A stretch of 64,000 nt of DNA from Pollenia angustigena (GCA_930367215.1 OV884060.1:207765253-207829252); one strand, 5' to 3'. Positions 34,139 through 46,237 are shown, counted from the stretch's first letter. Notes: generated by a model from the sequence alone, not told the origin. Program-made: numbers and translations.

Positions 34139-35884
34139 GTTCCTCTTCCAGTTCGGCCACCGACCTTTGACCCCTCGTTGCGTTATATATAGATCGTTTC
34201 CCCCATTGTTCATATCAAGGAACAATTAGCCCCATCCCATTCTCCTCTTACCTGTAGTTTAGCGATCACCTAAATGTAAGTGGTATGGGAAATTTTGGTA
34301 AATGTAAGTATTTCGACTTTATCTTAAGATCCAAATTTTAATATTAAGTGAAAAAATCATATTTCTGTTTTAATCTGAAAAAGAAAGCCAAAAAAAATAT
34401 TGACCGCATTTTTATAAGGTGAATACCCCTAATACCACTTTACAAAAAAAGCATATGGCTTCAAATTAAATACTCAAACAAAATTTAAATACATTTTAAA
34501 ACAAGATCATAAGTTTTTATTGGATAATTTGTTGTTGTCTTTTTTTAATTTTCGAAAATAAAAATGCATATGTTTTATTTCGAGAAAACAGTTTGAAATA
34601 ATTCGTTTGTTTTTTTTTCACAAACGTTCCCAAACTGCCACAATATTTTGACATAACAAAGATAATGAGAGAGGGAAAAAAGTGTCTGTCAAATTCAATC
34701 ACAAGAATTTTTGTTATGAAAATTAACACTGTAACACCTTTTTCGAAAATAAGCTTGATGATGATTAATTTGAAATTTTCTTGAATTGAAAGACCCCCCA
34801 AATAGTTTTTTGATGGGTTAACCGCTCCAAAAGTGCCTTTAAATTTAAAAAGGTGATTAAAGTAGAAAGAAAAAACAAAACTTAAACTCCTGCTGAGTTC
34901 AGTTCAAAATATTCAATTTTACCTAATTCACTCTTTTTTGTGAATACAGTCATATAAGATGTGCTAAATCTCATGTCCACATGTCCATCAAAATGTCGAG
35001 AAAAAAAATTCAATCAACAATATTTAAAAGTAGTCAAGAGATTACAAGAAGATTGAAGACAATCTGCTTTTAAGCTTAAGAGAATTCTGCTGTCTGTTGT
35101 ATATCCAACTTGTTTTTTTGGTATTTCAAAACCTGAAGTTTGAAGATTATTTCCCTAAAACCCGTAGTCATTTATTTTTTCTTCCCAAATCTTATTAACA
35201 CTATTGTTAGCTCATTTGTTTTTTAATTATTATCCTCAAGGATCTTAAATAAGATTTCCTTTAAGTATTTTGCCAACAAATATTTTCGTACCGCCCCTAT
35301 TTGAGAATTTAAGTAATTTTTTTTTTAAGCAGAGAACAAGAAAAATGTCATTTTATTTAAAGCGGCTTTTGTGTGTTTGTCCTTTTATTTTAAAATTCTT
35401 AAGGACATTTTTTTATCCTTGAATTTTTGTTGTCTGATTTTGTTAAAAATCTTTATTTATGTACAGATGTACATATTTATTTTGTCTTTCAAATTTTTTA
35501 ATTGTTTTGTATTTTAGTTGTTTGTTTCATTATTTTTTTTTATAATTGCAGTTATTGTCTTTGAAAATAAGATCATTTTTAACTTCCTAACTTTATTGGG
35601 TTTTTGTTTTTTGTTTTTGACTTAAGCGGTTTTTACTTCAAACATACCGCCAAGACCACCAGGATTGTTGCAAGGATTTGTTGTAAGGAAATACGAGTAT
35701 AAATTAAATTTTTTAAACAATATAATTCCAAGGATTAACTTTATGACTAAGATGACAATTTTCTTGTTCTTTTTTTATTGAAAACAAAATTTGAATGCTA
35801 AAAAAATTTTAAGATAAAGTAAAAGATTTGCAAGATATAATTTCTATCAAAATGTCTCAACGACCGATTTTTACCAAAATAATT
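34139..35884. other. A+T-rich DNA, no gene seen
   Basis: No repeat family or coding signal was recognised. Short ORFs lack motifs. Confidence 0.4.
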
Positions 35885-36240
35885 TTTGGGAATACAAAAT
35901 TTTTATTTAAAAGATTTTGTTGTTCGTGCTTAATTCCCAGTTTTTTTTCATGATAAAACACTGAAATTTATTGTTGATGACATAAGCTATTCGTATGCGC
36001 ATTTCACTGGTTGCTTAGGCCAGATCGTCAGGAAACTTCCTCCAAAAAGAGTTTAGAAAAACTTAAGACCAAATAAAACTGTTAAGCGTATAAGAATTAT
36101 AAGCAACATTTCTACTTGCAACATTATTTTTACTTTAAAACTTTTTATATCACTTTCAGAATCAGTTTCGGTATCAATTGATCTGGCTTGAGCAACTTTA
36201 ATTTCTTTCTTTTTATATTTTCGAAAAAGTTCTTAGCACT
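35885..36240 (-). mobile_element. Penelope-like fragment related to 11052-11635
   Basis: It shares GGGAATACAAAATTTTTAT, CACTGAAATTTATTGTTGA, TGCGCATTTCACTGGTTGC and AGGCCAGATCGTCAGGAAAC with the insertion in the mariner at 11 kb. Beyond the terminal repeat, the minus strand has a short open stretch with KVAQARSIDTETDSESD, perhaps the end of an ORF. Truncated on both sides. Confidence 0.6.
35989..36036 (-). ncRNA. Second hammerhead-ribozyme-like motif
   Basis: Minus strand: CTGACGA core (36031-36025), stem II CTGG/CCAG, GAAA (36005-36002), ATGCGCAT as stem III, and A (35994) as cleavage residue. Compared with the 11-kb copy, the core differs only at the freely variable position 7 (T to C). 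Stem I has a C-C mismatch at its base, so this copy may be inactive. Confidence 0.4.
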
Positions 36241-36296
36241 CATACGTTGTTTATTCTTGAAAAGTAATTTTGTGTATAAAACTTAATTTGATAGTC

Positions 36297-36960
36297 CACA
36301 GAAAAAGTAAAAAATTTATTTCAATTAAAAAATGTGTAATATTAATTAAAAAATTAATTAAATTTAAATTAAGTCTTAAATAAATAAACAAATGAATCGT
36401 ATCAATTAAGTATTTTTTGATATAAACAACAATTCCTGCAGTAAAGTTTTTGATATAAGTAAATGTTTAATTCACTTGATTAAATTTTTAATTAAAAAAG
36501 GAAAAAGATGTTTAACCTTCGCTTTACCAAAGGTTTATATGTACGTCGTTTACCTACACTCGCCTGGGTGGTACTGCACATATCGACCCCTTTGCGCGAA
36601 ATTATCGTATATGGGCAATGCCAGAAATAATTTAAATTACTTCTCAAAAAATTTTATATGTATAGTTTACTTTTTTATATTGTGGTGTAAAGCGCAACTA
36701 GCTCTACATTTTGTAACAAAAGGGATAACGGTTGAACAACATGGTCCTAAAATACAACCTTATTTGCATTCTGGCGTTACATTAAAAAAAAAGTAGACTT
36801 TTCGCTCAGAATGTAAAATTTGGTTTTTGTAACATACGATAATTTCGCGCAAAGGGGTCGATATGTTTATAGGCGATTAACAAATTTTCGTCATAAAAAA
36901 TTGATAAAGAGAATTGATAAAGCGAAGGTTAATGCAAAAAATAACACATATTCAATTCAA
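36297..36960. mobile_element. A+T-rich TIR element, split by a TTAA MITE
   Basis: The left end CACAGAAAAAGTAAAAAAT and interior AAATTAATTAAATTTAAATT match the family. The MITE at 36516-36928 interrupts it. The right terminus is not visible. Confidence 0.55.
36516..36928. mobile_element. 413-bp MITE at a TTAA site
   Basis: The ends are CCTTCGCTTTA and TAAAGCGAAGG, flanked by TTAA (36512-36515 and 36929-36932). A second internal inverted pair is ATATCGACCCCTTTGCGCG and its complement at about 36845-36865. TTAA targeting fits piggyBac-type or Kolobok-type transposition. The 106-codon ORF runs through the left TIR and is not a gene. Confidence 0.8.
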
Positions 36961-37308
36961 GTTATGTAAATCTGAAGAACTTTTTTGTACCCTCCACTAC
37001 GACTAGTTGTGAATGAGGGTATACTAAGTTTGTCATTCCGTGTGAAACTTTTTTATCATTCATCTCAGACCCCATAAAGTAAATATATTCTGGCTCCTTG
37101 AGTAATTCTAAATCGACTAAGCCATGTCCGTCTATCTCTCCGTCTGCCCGTCCATCCGTCCGTCTGTTGAAAACACGCTCACCTTCGAACAACTCTACAG
37201 AAAAGAACAATATTGACGTAAAACTGCTGTTATCTAAGCAGTTTGGGATTGAAAATCGGTTCATTAGGATAAATGTTATGACTCTAAGGATAAATGTTAT
37301 GACTCTAA

Positions 37309-37527
37309 GGCCCGTTTTCACAACTTACCGATAGCTAAAGACAGCATTTTATCAGCCGTATAAAAAGTGTTCCATTATTACAACTTTACTTTTACGTACC
37401 AGGTAGGATGAATCTCAATTAACTTTATCGCTCACTTTAGGTTAAAGTAAAGTTTTAATAATGGAACACTTTTTATAAGGCCGGGTAAAGTCTACTTTCA
37501 GCTATCGGTAAGTCATGAAAAAGGGCC
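37309..37527. mobile_element. PIF/Harbinger-type MITE (TSD TAA), 219 bp
   Basis: Starts GGCCCGTTTTCACAACTTAC and ends GTCATGAAAAAGGGCC, with long inversion (CCGATAGCTAAAG/CTTTCAGCTATCGG and AAAAAGTGTTCCATTATTA and its complement). TAA flanks both ends (37306-37308 and 37528-37530). GGCC-type termini with TAA targets fit PIF/Harbinger. Confidence 0.85.
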
Positions 37528-37934
37528 TAAATGTGAAACCACCGCCCTCAAATATTGATTACTTTGAATCAATATTGATAATTTTGTAAAAAAATCCACC
37601 ATAAATGGTAATATAATGCACGTATTATAATTTCTAATTCTGTATAGACCGGTCCATAATTTACCATAAGCCCCGTTTAAAGCCTTCTCTCAGAAAACTG
37701 GCTATTGCACCTAAAAGCGCAACAAATAATAATACTGCAATAAAATTTGGTACGTCAAAATCTTTAAGGATTACAAACTTTGTAAAGATGGGTTCAATTA
37801 AGCTTTATATGGCCACAAATAATACCATGCAATTTGTGATAGGCGGTCCATAATTTTGAAACCCACTTTTTAACTTTTAAACACTATAACAAATTTCACT
37901 ACTTTAACGAAATTTGTTCTAATTTAGGTTCTTA

Positions 37935-38757
37935 TAGTCAGGCGGCGCTTCGGGCATTGAAGAGCCATACGGTGCGATCATGCCTGGTTGCGCGGTGTAG
38001 GAACGCTCTTAGGGAACTCATGGGGGTTGGGTACCAGGACACTGCATGGTTGATGGAAATGAGGTGGCGGACGAACTCGCGAGAGGAGGTTCGGGTCTCG
38101 ACTTAGGGGTGGGGGACAGGGGGGTAAAGCCCCCCTATGCTACTACTATGGGGTGATACGGGAGAAATTCCGTGATGACGTTGAACGATCCTGGAGGGGC
38201 AGAATGGATTGCAGGGTGTCTAGGGCACTATGGCCCAATTTGGACGCGGGGGCAACCAGTGTTCTACTGGGATTGGATAGGGGTAGTCTCAGAACACATA
38301 TAGGGTTCTTGACGGGGCATTGTCCTGTCAGGGCTTTTGCGGGCAGATGGGACAACGCCATACCGGACTTCTGCAGGCTATGCGAGGATTCGGAGGAGCT
38401 AGAGACGATCGAGCATGTAGTGTGCCATTGTCCTAGAATGCAGGGTCTCAGACTGAAGAGGCTAGGAGATGGGTTTCACGACGAACTGGGGTGCATAGCT
38501 GGATGTAATCCGGCCAATCTACTGGGGTTTGTCAGGGAAATAACGCGGCTGTTTCTGTTGAGGTGACTGTAAGGGGGGTATTGGTCCTACTTTCTAATTT
38601 TCTGTCTATATCATACTTCCTTTTCTCTACTTTTCACTTCCTCTTATCTCTATCTCATACTTCATATTTTCATTGAAGGGAATCACAATGGATCGTATTT
38701 GGTCTCCGAGTGGAGGTGTGCCTGTGGGCACACAACCCTTCTTAACCTAACCTAACC
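37935..38757 (+). mobile_element. 5'-truncated LINE, second copy of the RNase H family
   Basis: TSD TAGGTTCTTA (37925-37934 and 38758-38767). It begins inside RNase H (SQAALRALKSHTVRS), continues GWVPGHCMVDGNEVADE after a frameshift, loses one base near 38135, then reads openly from 38153 to 38566: CYYYGVIREKFRDDV, GRWDNAIPDFCRLCEDSEE, ETIEHVVCHCPRM, LFLLR. The 3' UTR ends CTTAACCTAACCTAACC. Close in sequence to the copy at 14542-15292 but with at least two frameshifts. Confidence 0.9.
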
Positions 38758-38950
38758 TAGGTTCTTAAATACCAGAAATAATTCTACAGAGTTTGTGATG
38801 TTTAGTCCATAACTTACCATGGGTCCAATATAAATTCCCCTCTAAAAATAAAATCATGAATCCTTTTGATTATCGGTCAATAAATAACCATATGTCGGTC
38901 TAAACTGCGACAAATTTTAATACTGACAAGATTAATTTATAGATCACATG

Positions 38951-39380
38951 TACACGCAAAGAAAAAACATGGTTGTGGTAAGCATATTATAACAGCAACA
39001 TATAGTGATAAGATTCATCAATGTAGTAAAATTTTATTATTTAACAATTTTTTTTTAATGAACAATTCGTGAACATTTTTTAAATTTCTTTAAAATATTA
39101 CGGCAAAACTGATATAAATTTATTTGGCAAATGGCGCTAAAAAAATATTATTGGAGTAAAGATATTTTGTTGGCGTATTAAGCATACTATGACTACACGT
39201 ATAGAAAGTTATCATGTTATGGTTGTAACAATACTCAAATTTATATTTGCGATAAACAATAATATGTTTACAGTAACTATAATATGGCTTTAATTTAATA
39301 AAAATAAAAATTGTTTGCCTACGAGAACAATTTATTGTTACAATAAACATAGAGTAGTTGCCGTAACCATGTCCATACCT
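38951..39380. mobile_element. M1-related MITE, diverged
   Basis: Starts ACACGCAAAGAAAAAACATG like family M1 and is full of ATGGTT/AACCAT motifs. The right end stops at AACCATGTCCATAC without the expected terminus. Confidence 0.55.
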
Positions 39381-39450
39381 GAATTATTCTAGCTGTCGTT
39401 GTAGGGTATCAAAGATTCGACACAGCCGAAAATATCACTCTTAATTGTTA

Positions 39451-40040
39451 AAACTTTGTTAAAAAAAGGATATTGGCTTATTGGGAGCCAATTTAAAGGG
39501 GAGTTTAGTCAGTGCCACCACTACTGATTCTTAATCTAAAACAATGTAAATTCTTTATTTTTTTCAAATAGTTTTCAGTACTATTGAATTGAACCGACAA
39601 TTGATGGTAACAGTTTCGCTTAAAAACATACACATACGTTGTTATTTCAGAATGCATTTTCTAATTGATTTTTGATAAAATTGTAGTGTATAAGAACTTG
39701 TTCTCTTTATTTTATTTGTTTATTAATTTATTTATTAAATGTTAGAAATACAATTGCAAATAATATTCTAGCTTAAGTTACCGAGCAATATTAACGTAGC
39801 CCTTCAGCCTGTTGTAGGGTAATGGACAAGAGTCTCTATTAGGATTCGAACCCGCAACCCTTGTTCTATTTATATAGAAAGCTTGTTTTTTATTTAATTT
39901 TATTAAGTAACCAAAAATTTTTTGATTTCCAAACTTTGCTTTACGGTACCCTCAGTACTAATTTTATTACCAAGCAATGCATATTTGGGTAATGACTGAT
40001 GAGAGACCTGAACATCTGTCACGTCTTATGGTCTCGTAGA
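39451..40040. other. A+T-rich DNA with an isolated B-box-like motif
   Basis: The minus strand at about 39850-39870 reads GCGGGTTCGAATCCTAA, a perfect-looking tRNA T-arm/B-box, but no A-box or cloverleaf is present around it. It may be a SINE or tRNA relic. Confidence 0.35.
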
Positions 40041-40765
40041 GAGAAATTTCGGCTTAAATCTAGTTTACCGACGCAGCTCCAAATCAAAAAAAAGTACCTA
40101 AGATGATGAAAATTGTAAAATACGAAGAAAAAATTAAATAAAAATATTGGCGCAAACGCTTAGTTTTCGAGTTATGGACGTTTTTAGTTTTCATAGAAAT
40201 ATGTATGTGATTTGGCTGAAGTGCAGTATACGGTGCTACGAGCAAAAAAACAAAAAATATGCCACCCGATTCAGAATAAAGAAAGAAAACAAAAAAAAAT
40301 TTAAGGGGGCTAAAGCCCGTGGGCCCCCCTGGAGAAAATCCTTGCGCCCCGCCGAAGGCTGGCTATGCAGAGAAGCTTTAGTTAGTGAAGCCGGTATTTG
40401 TTATGCCACTGAGAAGAAAATCTTTGCGTCCGGCCGAAGGCCTCCTAAGCATAAAGTTTTTTTTAAATTATACACTGAGCACACAAAAACTGTAATGTGA
40501 GCTTAAGGGTTAAACATTTTTAAACTAATTCTATATATCCAGAAAGATCCAATCAAAACCTTCAAAATGATACCAATATTGGCCATCCTTTAGAAATGTA
40601 GTGGAAAAATTACATATTTCTATGAAAACTTAAAACGTCCATAACTCGAAAACTTATATTTTTATTTAATTTTTTCTTCTTATTTTTCAATTTTCTATCG
40701 CCCTACATACTTTTTTTTTATTTGGAGCTACGTCGGTAAATAAGATTTGTTCCGAAATTTCTTGG
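40041..40765. mobile_element. Foldback element with GC-rich core
   Basis: Arms of about 150 bp are inverted: AGCTCCAAAT near 40075 with ATTTGGAGCT at 40723, TTTTCGAGTTATGGACGTTT at 40163 with its complement at 40637, and TTTCATAGAAATATG with its complement. The core at 40305-40450 is sharply GC-rich (GGGCCCCCCTGGAG, CCGGCCGAAGG) and matches the 82-bp units at 62380-62707. The 117-codon ORF spans arm and core and has no recognisable domain. Confidence 0.8.
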
Positions 40766-41917
40766 GGAAATCATCAAAACCAAAACCATCTATCACCTGA
40801 CTTCAGACGTATTTCAGTCATGCTGAATATATTGGCATACGATACGAAAGATTGCACTGCTTACTGCCTCATTAGATGAGATGAAAGGTATAGAGGCATA
40901 ATAATGATTTTGCCTAAGCAAAAGGTTTCCCCACGACATTTTTAAAAATTCAAACTACATTGTGCCTCTCATAAGCAATGAAAAATTCATTTAGAATACC
41001 AATAATAAATAGTCTTAGCAACATCTGCTTATTTCTGTAATTAAACGAAAAATACAATCAAAACTAATAAAAAAAAACGAGAAAAAACTACTGTTATCAG
41101 AGAATAAAACACGAAAACAACTGCCATCAACAATAAATGGCAACACATGCCAACGTTGTACAACCGTAACCCACGTTCTAGACTTTAATAGAAAAGTTTC
41201 TTTCAAAATGACTTCTAGTGTCATCATTAGTAACACGCGGATTGTTGTTGAGAAAATGTCCTTTCCTTACAAATCTATTCAGAGCCAAATGTTTGGATAG
41301 GATGGATTGAAGAATAGTGGCAGAGAAGAAGGCATTGATTTTAATTGAAAATGGTTACATAAATAATGACTTCAAAAGAACTCCATAAATCCAGGGCTGA
41401 GATACAGTAGTTTTTATAGAAATCATCATCATCATCATCATTATTATCAATGTCATTCTAAAACTCAAAATAAACAACAACAATTGCTGTAGAAAATACA
41501 AAATTTAAAATATTAAAATATTGATGTCAACAAATTAAATATTGAAAACAAAAACAGTCCCCTTGAGGGCAGATGTGCAATATGGATTGCAACAATTTAT
41601 TTTGTGATTTTGTTTTTGTTATTTCAAACACAAATACTTTAATTGTGAAACCCTGATATATGAACGAATTGTTGGCGAATACAGAAAAGTCTGTGTGTGT
41701 GTATGAGTGTTAGAGTCATTACAGATACAAAATAATATAATAACAACTACATCTGACATTTTGATTTAAATAGAAAAAAATTAATACGATTTTGTAACTT
41801 TTTTTTTATTTAATACCTAAAGGCAACATAATTGTTTTTACTTTTTCAACTTTTTTTCTTAAAATTTTGTATTTTTTATAAAAAACGGCTTGTGTCGCAA
41901 ATTTTTAAAACTGTACG
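40766..41917. other. A+T-rich DNA, no gene seen
   Basis: A (TCA)n run lies near 41426-41440. No coding or repeat signal otherwise. Confidence 0.4.
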
Positions 41918-42628
41918 CATGTTCTGTAACTTTAGTGAGAACTTCTTGCATCGAAAAGATGTGAAACAAAATATTCCATCGTTTCTCGAAAAGTGAGAGA
42001 AATGTGTTTCTGTAACTCATGTCGAAAACTATCAAAAGAGATTACGTCGTTACGTTATAAATGTCATAATATTGCACTCGAAGCCGATGTGACATTGCAG
42101 ACGTTCAGAACGCCAGTAGCACATATCGTTGACGGCGACCAAAATTTACCAAAAATTGAAAATTTTTCAACGACGGCGGCGAAAATACAACCGTCGGCTA
42201 TACCAAATTGTGTAAAGAGCGACTTTAATGTTTGTTGTTTGCAAATGATCTTTGAAGACATTCGTATATTTTATAAAAATTTTAAAAGCAAAATAATAAA
42301 ACCATGAAAAATGTGCCAAGAATAAAATATTATTATTATTATTCTTTGCATTTTGCATTTTTAATTGTTTTTTAGTGTTCAAATTTTTTCTCGCCCCATT
42401 TTTATTCGTGAGTTTATTTGACAGTTCAAAGCGGGAACTTTTCTCACAAAAATGTTACAGACACACTTTTTCTGTAAATTGGCGAGTAATTTCCTTACGT
42501 GACAGCTTGTACTCGCCACAGACACAGTTAAGTGAGAAAAACAGCTGTTTGTTTCAATTTATGGCTTTTTTGTTTCATTTCACACATTTCAATCGAAAAC
42601 TTCCTCGACGCGAGAGTTACAGAACATG
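41918..42628. mobile_element. TIR element enclosing a non-A+T-rich open frame
   Basis: The ends are CATGTTCTGTAAC and GTTACAGAACATG, with looser inversion further in. The core contains a 104-codon frame (41993-42307) with CNSCRKLSKEI, TFRTPVAHIVDGDQNLPKI and NCVKSDFNVCC. It has more CpG and balanced composition than the flanks. No domain is recognised; it may be a transposase remnant or captured host sequence. No TSD was identified. Confidence 0.55.
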
Positions 42629-43035
42629 GGCACTGGCCAGAAAAAAGTGAAAAATAACTATAAACTTGATATTTAATTTTCGAATAAAAATATTTCATAT
42701 TTAAGTACCGGAAAAATAGATCTAATTTACAAACAAAAAAAAAAATGGTTTGTGATAAAACAACTTATGTCAAAACGTATGTTATTCATTTCGCAAGAAT
42801 TCCAAGACTAAAAAAAAATTTAAGAAAGCTTGAATTTATTTGAAAGTTCTTTATACTAAAATATTAACGAAATTCAGCTATTTAATGTGCTTGGAAATAA
42901 CAACTTATGTGCTTATGTTTTATTTTTAAAGCAAGCAAACTTTAACGAGATAATCCGTCAATGCTAAAAACTGTTTAAATTTTAATAGGACTTTCGATCT
43001 TCTGGCTTTATTTCATTTTAAATAAATTTACAATT

Positions 43036-43711
43036 ACACTGCTCTGCAAAAAATAATTTTTTGTCTTTCCGTTAATTAAAACTATGTGAACTATATGGAT
43101 TTTGATGCGCTGAACCCAAATCCGTTCTCGGTTTTTTTCCATCAGATCGAGATTTTGTTAAATGGGCGTGGCAAATTAGTCAGGTACGGAGACATATTTC
43201 ATCCTAACTCGAGAACCAGTCATTCGATTTTCAAAACACCAGAAGATGTGTAACAAAATTGTATTTATTTTAGTCGAACAGAATTTTTCTGTATCTCTTA
43301 TCGTTTTGGAATTATTCAGAAATTAATGGAGAAAAAATTTGTTTGTGCAAAATTCGTAATATTTTTCAATTTAAAAATGGAATTAAAATAAATTTAAAGC
43401 AAGAATTGCACATTTTGCACTTTTTGCTACTTATCTTAAAAATAAAAAAAGCCATAAACCATAAAAATCGGTTAAAAAATTTAGATTTTATTGTCAATTT
43501 ACCGCTTTTGAAAATCGAATGACTGGTTCTCGAGTTAGGATGAAATATGTCTCCGTACCTGACTAATTAAGGGCAAAAAATTTGCCACGCCCATTAAACA
43601 AAATGCCGATCTGGTGGAAAAAAAACCGAGAACGGATTTGAGTTCAGCGCATCAAAATCCATATAGTCCATATAGTTTTATTTAACGGAGGATTTTGCTG
43701 CTGAGCAGTGA
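43036..43711. mobile_element. 676-bp foldback element
   Basis: Termini CACTGCTCTGCAAAA and GCTGAGCAGTG. Arms of about 220 bp are inverted, for example GGATTTTGATGCGCTGAAC with GTTCAGCGCATCAAAATCC, and CAGGTACGGAGACATATTTC with its complement. The central loop is about 230 bp of A+T-rich DNA. The termini resemble Tc1-type ends, but the TA duplication is uncertain. Confidence 0.85.
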
Positions 43712-43865
43712 TATGAAAGCAGTATTTAAAATACTCCAATTTGACAAATATCACTTCAAATTAACATAAATTGACTTATGTATTTATTTAAGTAAGCCCT
43801 TTTTAAAAAAAATTTTTCAAAAAAATATGCTGCAAAGCTTTGATTTTACCTGTCTTTTAATTTGT

Positions 43866-44180
43866 TTACCCTTCACCGAAGATAAAATGGTTTATGTCTG
43901 TTGCATTTTGACAAAACATCTTAAGTCAAATTTAAAAAGTTGAAAAAAATGTGGTTAATCATACGAATTTTCATTCAAAAAACATTTTTGCTTACGTTTT
44001 TAAAATTTTCTATTATAAGCGAAATATTTTTTTAATTTTGGTTTATTTTAATATTTAATAAAAATTATTTTTTTCGCAGAGTTTTTTTAAAAAACTTTTT
44101 GCTATTTTAACTCGACTTAAGATGTTTTGTCAAAATGTCACAGATATAAGTTTGTCATTCCATTTATAAATATATGATTA
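43866..44180 (-). mobile_element. DINE-1-like end fragments around a 234-bp MITE
   Basis: TACCCTTCACCGAAG at 43867 and AAGTTTGTCATTCCATTTATA at 44150 are family phrases. Between them, 43904-44137 has perfect inverted ends CATTTTGACAAAACATCTTA and the complement, marking a separate MITE. Confidence 0.65.
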
Positions 44181-44360
44181 GACACCTGCTTCGTAGTAAG
44201 GGAATGCTGTGGCAATTGAAATTTAATTTTTTTTTTTTTTATAAAACTTGTTAAGATTCGATCTCTGTATGTCTAATTGCGTAGCGGACAATTTTGCGCT
44301 TATTTTTTTAAATTAACCATTTGTGCTTTGCAAAATTATAAAATTTCTTATTGGGTTGTG
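44180..44360. repeat. Repeat shared with 56225-56420
   Basis: ACCTGCTTCGTAGTAAGGGA, a T-run, ATAAAACTTGTT, CTGTATGTCTAATTGCGTAG and CAAAATTATAAAATTTCTTA match the 56-kb copy in the same order. Confidence 0.75.
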
Positions 44361-44658
44361 TTGATTGAGATCTAAATTGTGGCTTGTTCGTCTTAATTTT
44401 AAGAACTGTTCCTTAAAAAAATTCATGGTTACGAAGAAACTCCTCATAACTATAGAATATAATATTGTTCTATCGAAAATTTATAATAAGTTCGGGAAAA
44501 TGGAAATCCTGTCAAACCCCTCTGAAGAGATTGTGTGGTAACAATCGAAACATGTCAGGGCAAATTGTAAATGAAAACCTGGGTTCGATTGCCAGTTCAG
44601 TCAGGAATAAAAAAATTACACTATGCTAGTTGAAAAAACAGACAAGCCGACAAGACAC

Positions 44659-45179
44659 ATGGCGTTTTAACATAATTCGGGTACGCGGAATCCAGTGGTG
44701 CTCGCCATTAGATGGGCTCTGGTTTTTGAAATATATTATTATTTCGAAAATGTAGGAGGTTGCACTACAGATGTTCGCGTTACATAAAAATGGTTTAGTT
44801 TATTGAAATTACTAAAAAAAAAACCGAAATTCCGCAAAAATTTCCTTTAAGAAAAGTAATACTTTCTTCAAATATGAGCAGTCCTTTTTAAAACATATTT
44901 TTTTTTTTTTTTTTTTTTTTTTTGAAAAAAAAATTAATTTTTTTATCAAAATTTCGAAATTATTGTTTTTTAAATTCATAAAAAATTAAAAAATGCAGTT
45001 GGGCTTCTTATTTGGTTTTAAAAACTATCAAAAATTCAATAAACTAAGCCGTTTTTGAGTTACGCGAATATATGTTGTTTCCGTTTCCGAAATAACGGTA
45101 TATCTCGAAAACCAGAGCCAATCTAAAAAACGGCCAGCACCACTGGATTCAGCGTATCCGAATTATGTTAAAACGCCAT
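44659..45179. mobile_element. 521-bp foldback element
   Basis: Termini ATGGCGTTTTAACATAATTC and the exact complement at the right. The arms continue through GCGGAATCCAGTGGTGCT and GGCTCTGGTTTT with small loops. The centre is poly(T) (44899-44922). Non-coding. Confidence 0.85.
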
Positions 45180-46237
45180 ATTAAAATTTGGATTAAGAAC
45201 CATAAATCATGATGCCGCCATTTGCTAAGCATGCGTAAATTACACATGTCGTCTAAATCGACATGTTGAGAAAAACAAAATGTATAAAGCAACTGTAACA
45301 GGCACACTACCAGTGTTTGCACTTGAAATTTTTGTATCACTAAGGCCGCCAACTCCAACAACAACAGCAAGTGGTGTTACTTATGAAGATCCATTTGATA
45401 CCGATTTTGAGCCCCAACAGGGAAGAGATGGACCACAACTTATAAAACAAATAGAAATGTATCTCATTGTGGCCGTATTGGGACTATCGCAGAGCAGCGG
45501 CTTGGACAGCGTTTTTAAAGCAAAGAAAACTCACGCATGCTAATGTTAACTCTACGGTGTACTGCAAGCGGCAAGCTGAATTTCATAGGCTTTGGGCAAA
45601 ACTGGGAGACACGGGTCTTTCTTTTTCTTTTATCGCGTAGTGGTGTCCGTCTTCATGTTCTTAAAAATACTATTCCTGTTTTCTATTGCTTATTGTTGTT
45701 AAGTTAAAATTATAAAATTTACAAATGGTTCATTATGAACCTACACGACTAATTGCGATAAATTTTATCCAATTTTATATAACAATTTCGCGAAGAAAGA
45801 GCGTTTTAAATAATAATGATATATTTTATGAGCCGATTTTACTTATTTTTAACCACATATGACTATAATGATGACTTTCTCACCTAATAAGCACAATCAT
45901 ATTTAATATCTTTCCTGGGAAATTATAAAAAAATACTTTTAACACGCAAACATATTTCACAAAATTATCCTGAAGCAGAAAATAATCATGTTCATATTGA
46001 TAATAAGGATAATTTTTGTTTTTATTAATTTACTTTTAGTTAACAAAATGTAAACAAATTTTAAGGAAACATTTTTGTACTTCCAATTATTTCACTAATA
46101 ATGAGTCATACAAAATAGCCTTCTCTGGTTTATTAAAAAAAAAAAAAACAAAGAAGAACCAAAAACCACAAGACATCAAAAATATTGGTTCATTTTGCGA
46201 TTCGGTTTTTTGTTGTTATGTATATTAACGCCTGTCA
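45180..46237. other. A+T-rich DNA with one unrecognised short ORF
   Basis: The plus-strand frame 45280-45543 (87 codons; RPPTPTTTASGVTYEDPFDT, GRDGPQLIKQIEMYLIVAV) has unusual composition but no identified family, start context or neighbours. It is kept only as a note. Confidence 0.3.

Larger units (their letters stand above)
36987..39450 (+). mobile_element. mini-me/DINE-1-like element with three insertions
   Basis: Starts TGTACCCTCCACTACGACTA, then GTCATTCCGTGTGAAAC, AATATATTCTGGCTCC, a GTCY block near 37125-37165, and ends with GTAGGGTATCAAAGATTCGAC and CACTCTTAATTGTT. Interrupted by the MITE at 37309-37527, the LINE at 37935-38757 and an M1-related MITE at 38951-39380. The phrase GATAAATGTTATGACTCTAA is duplicated in tandem at 37267-37308. 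Confidence 0.8.

Noticed and set aside
45280..45543. 87-codon ORF as a host gene exon
   Set aside because: There is no splice context, no recognised domain and no neighbouring coding sequence; left as a note only.
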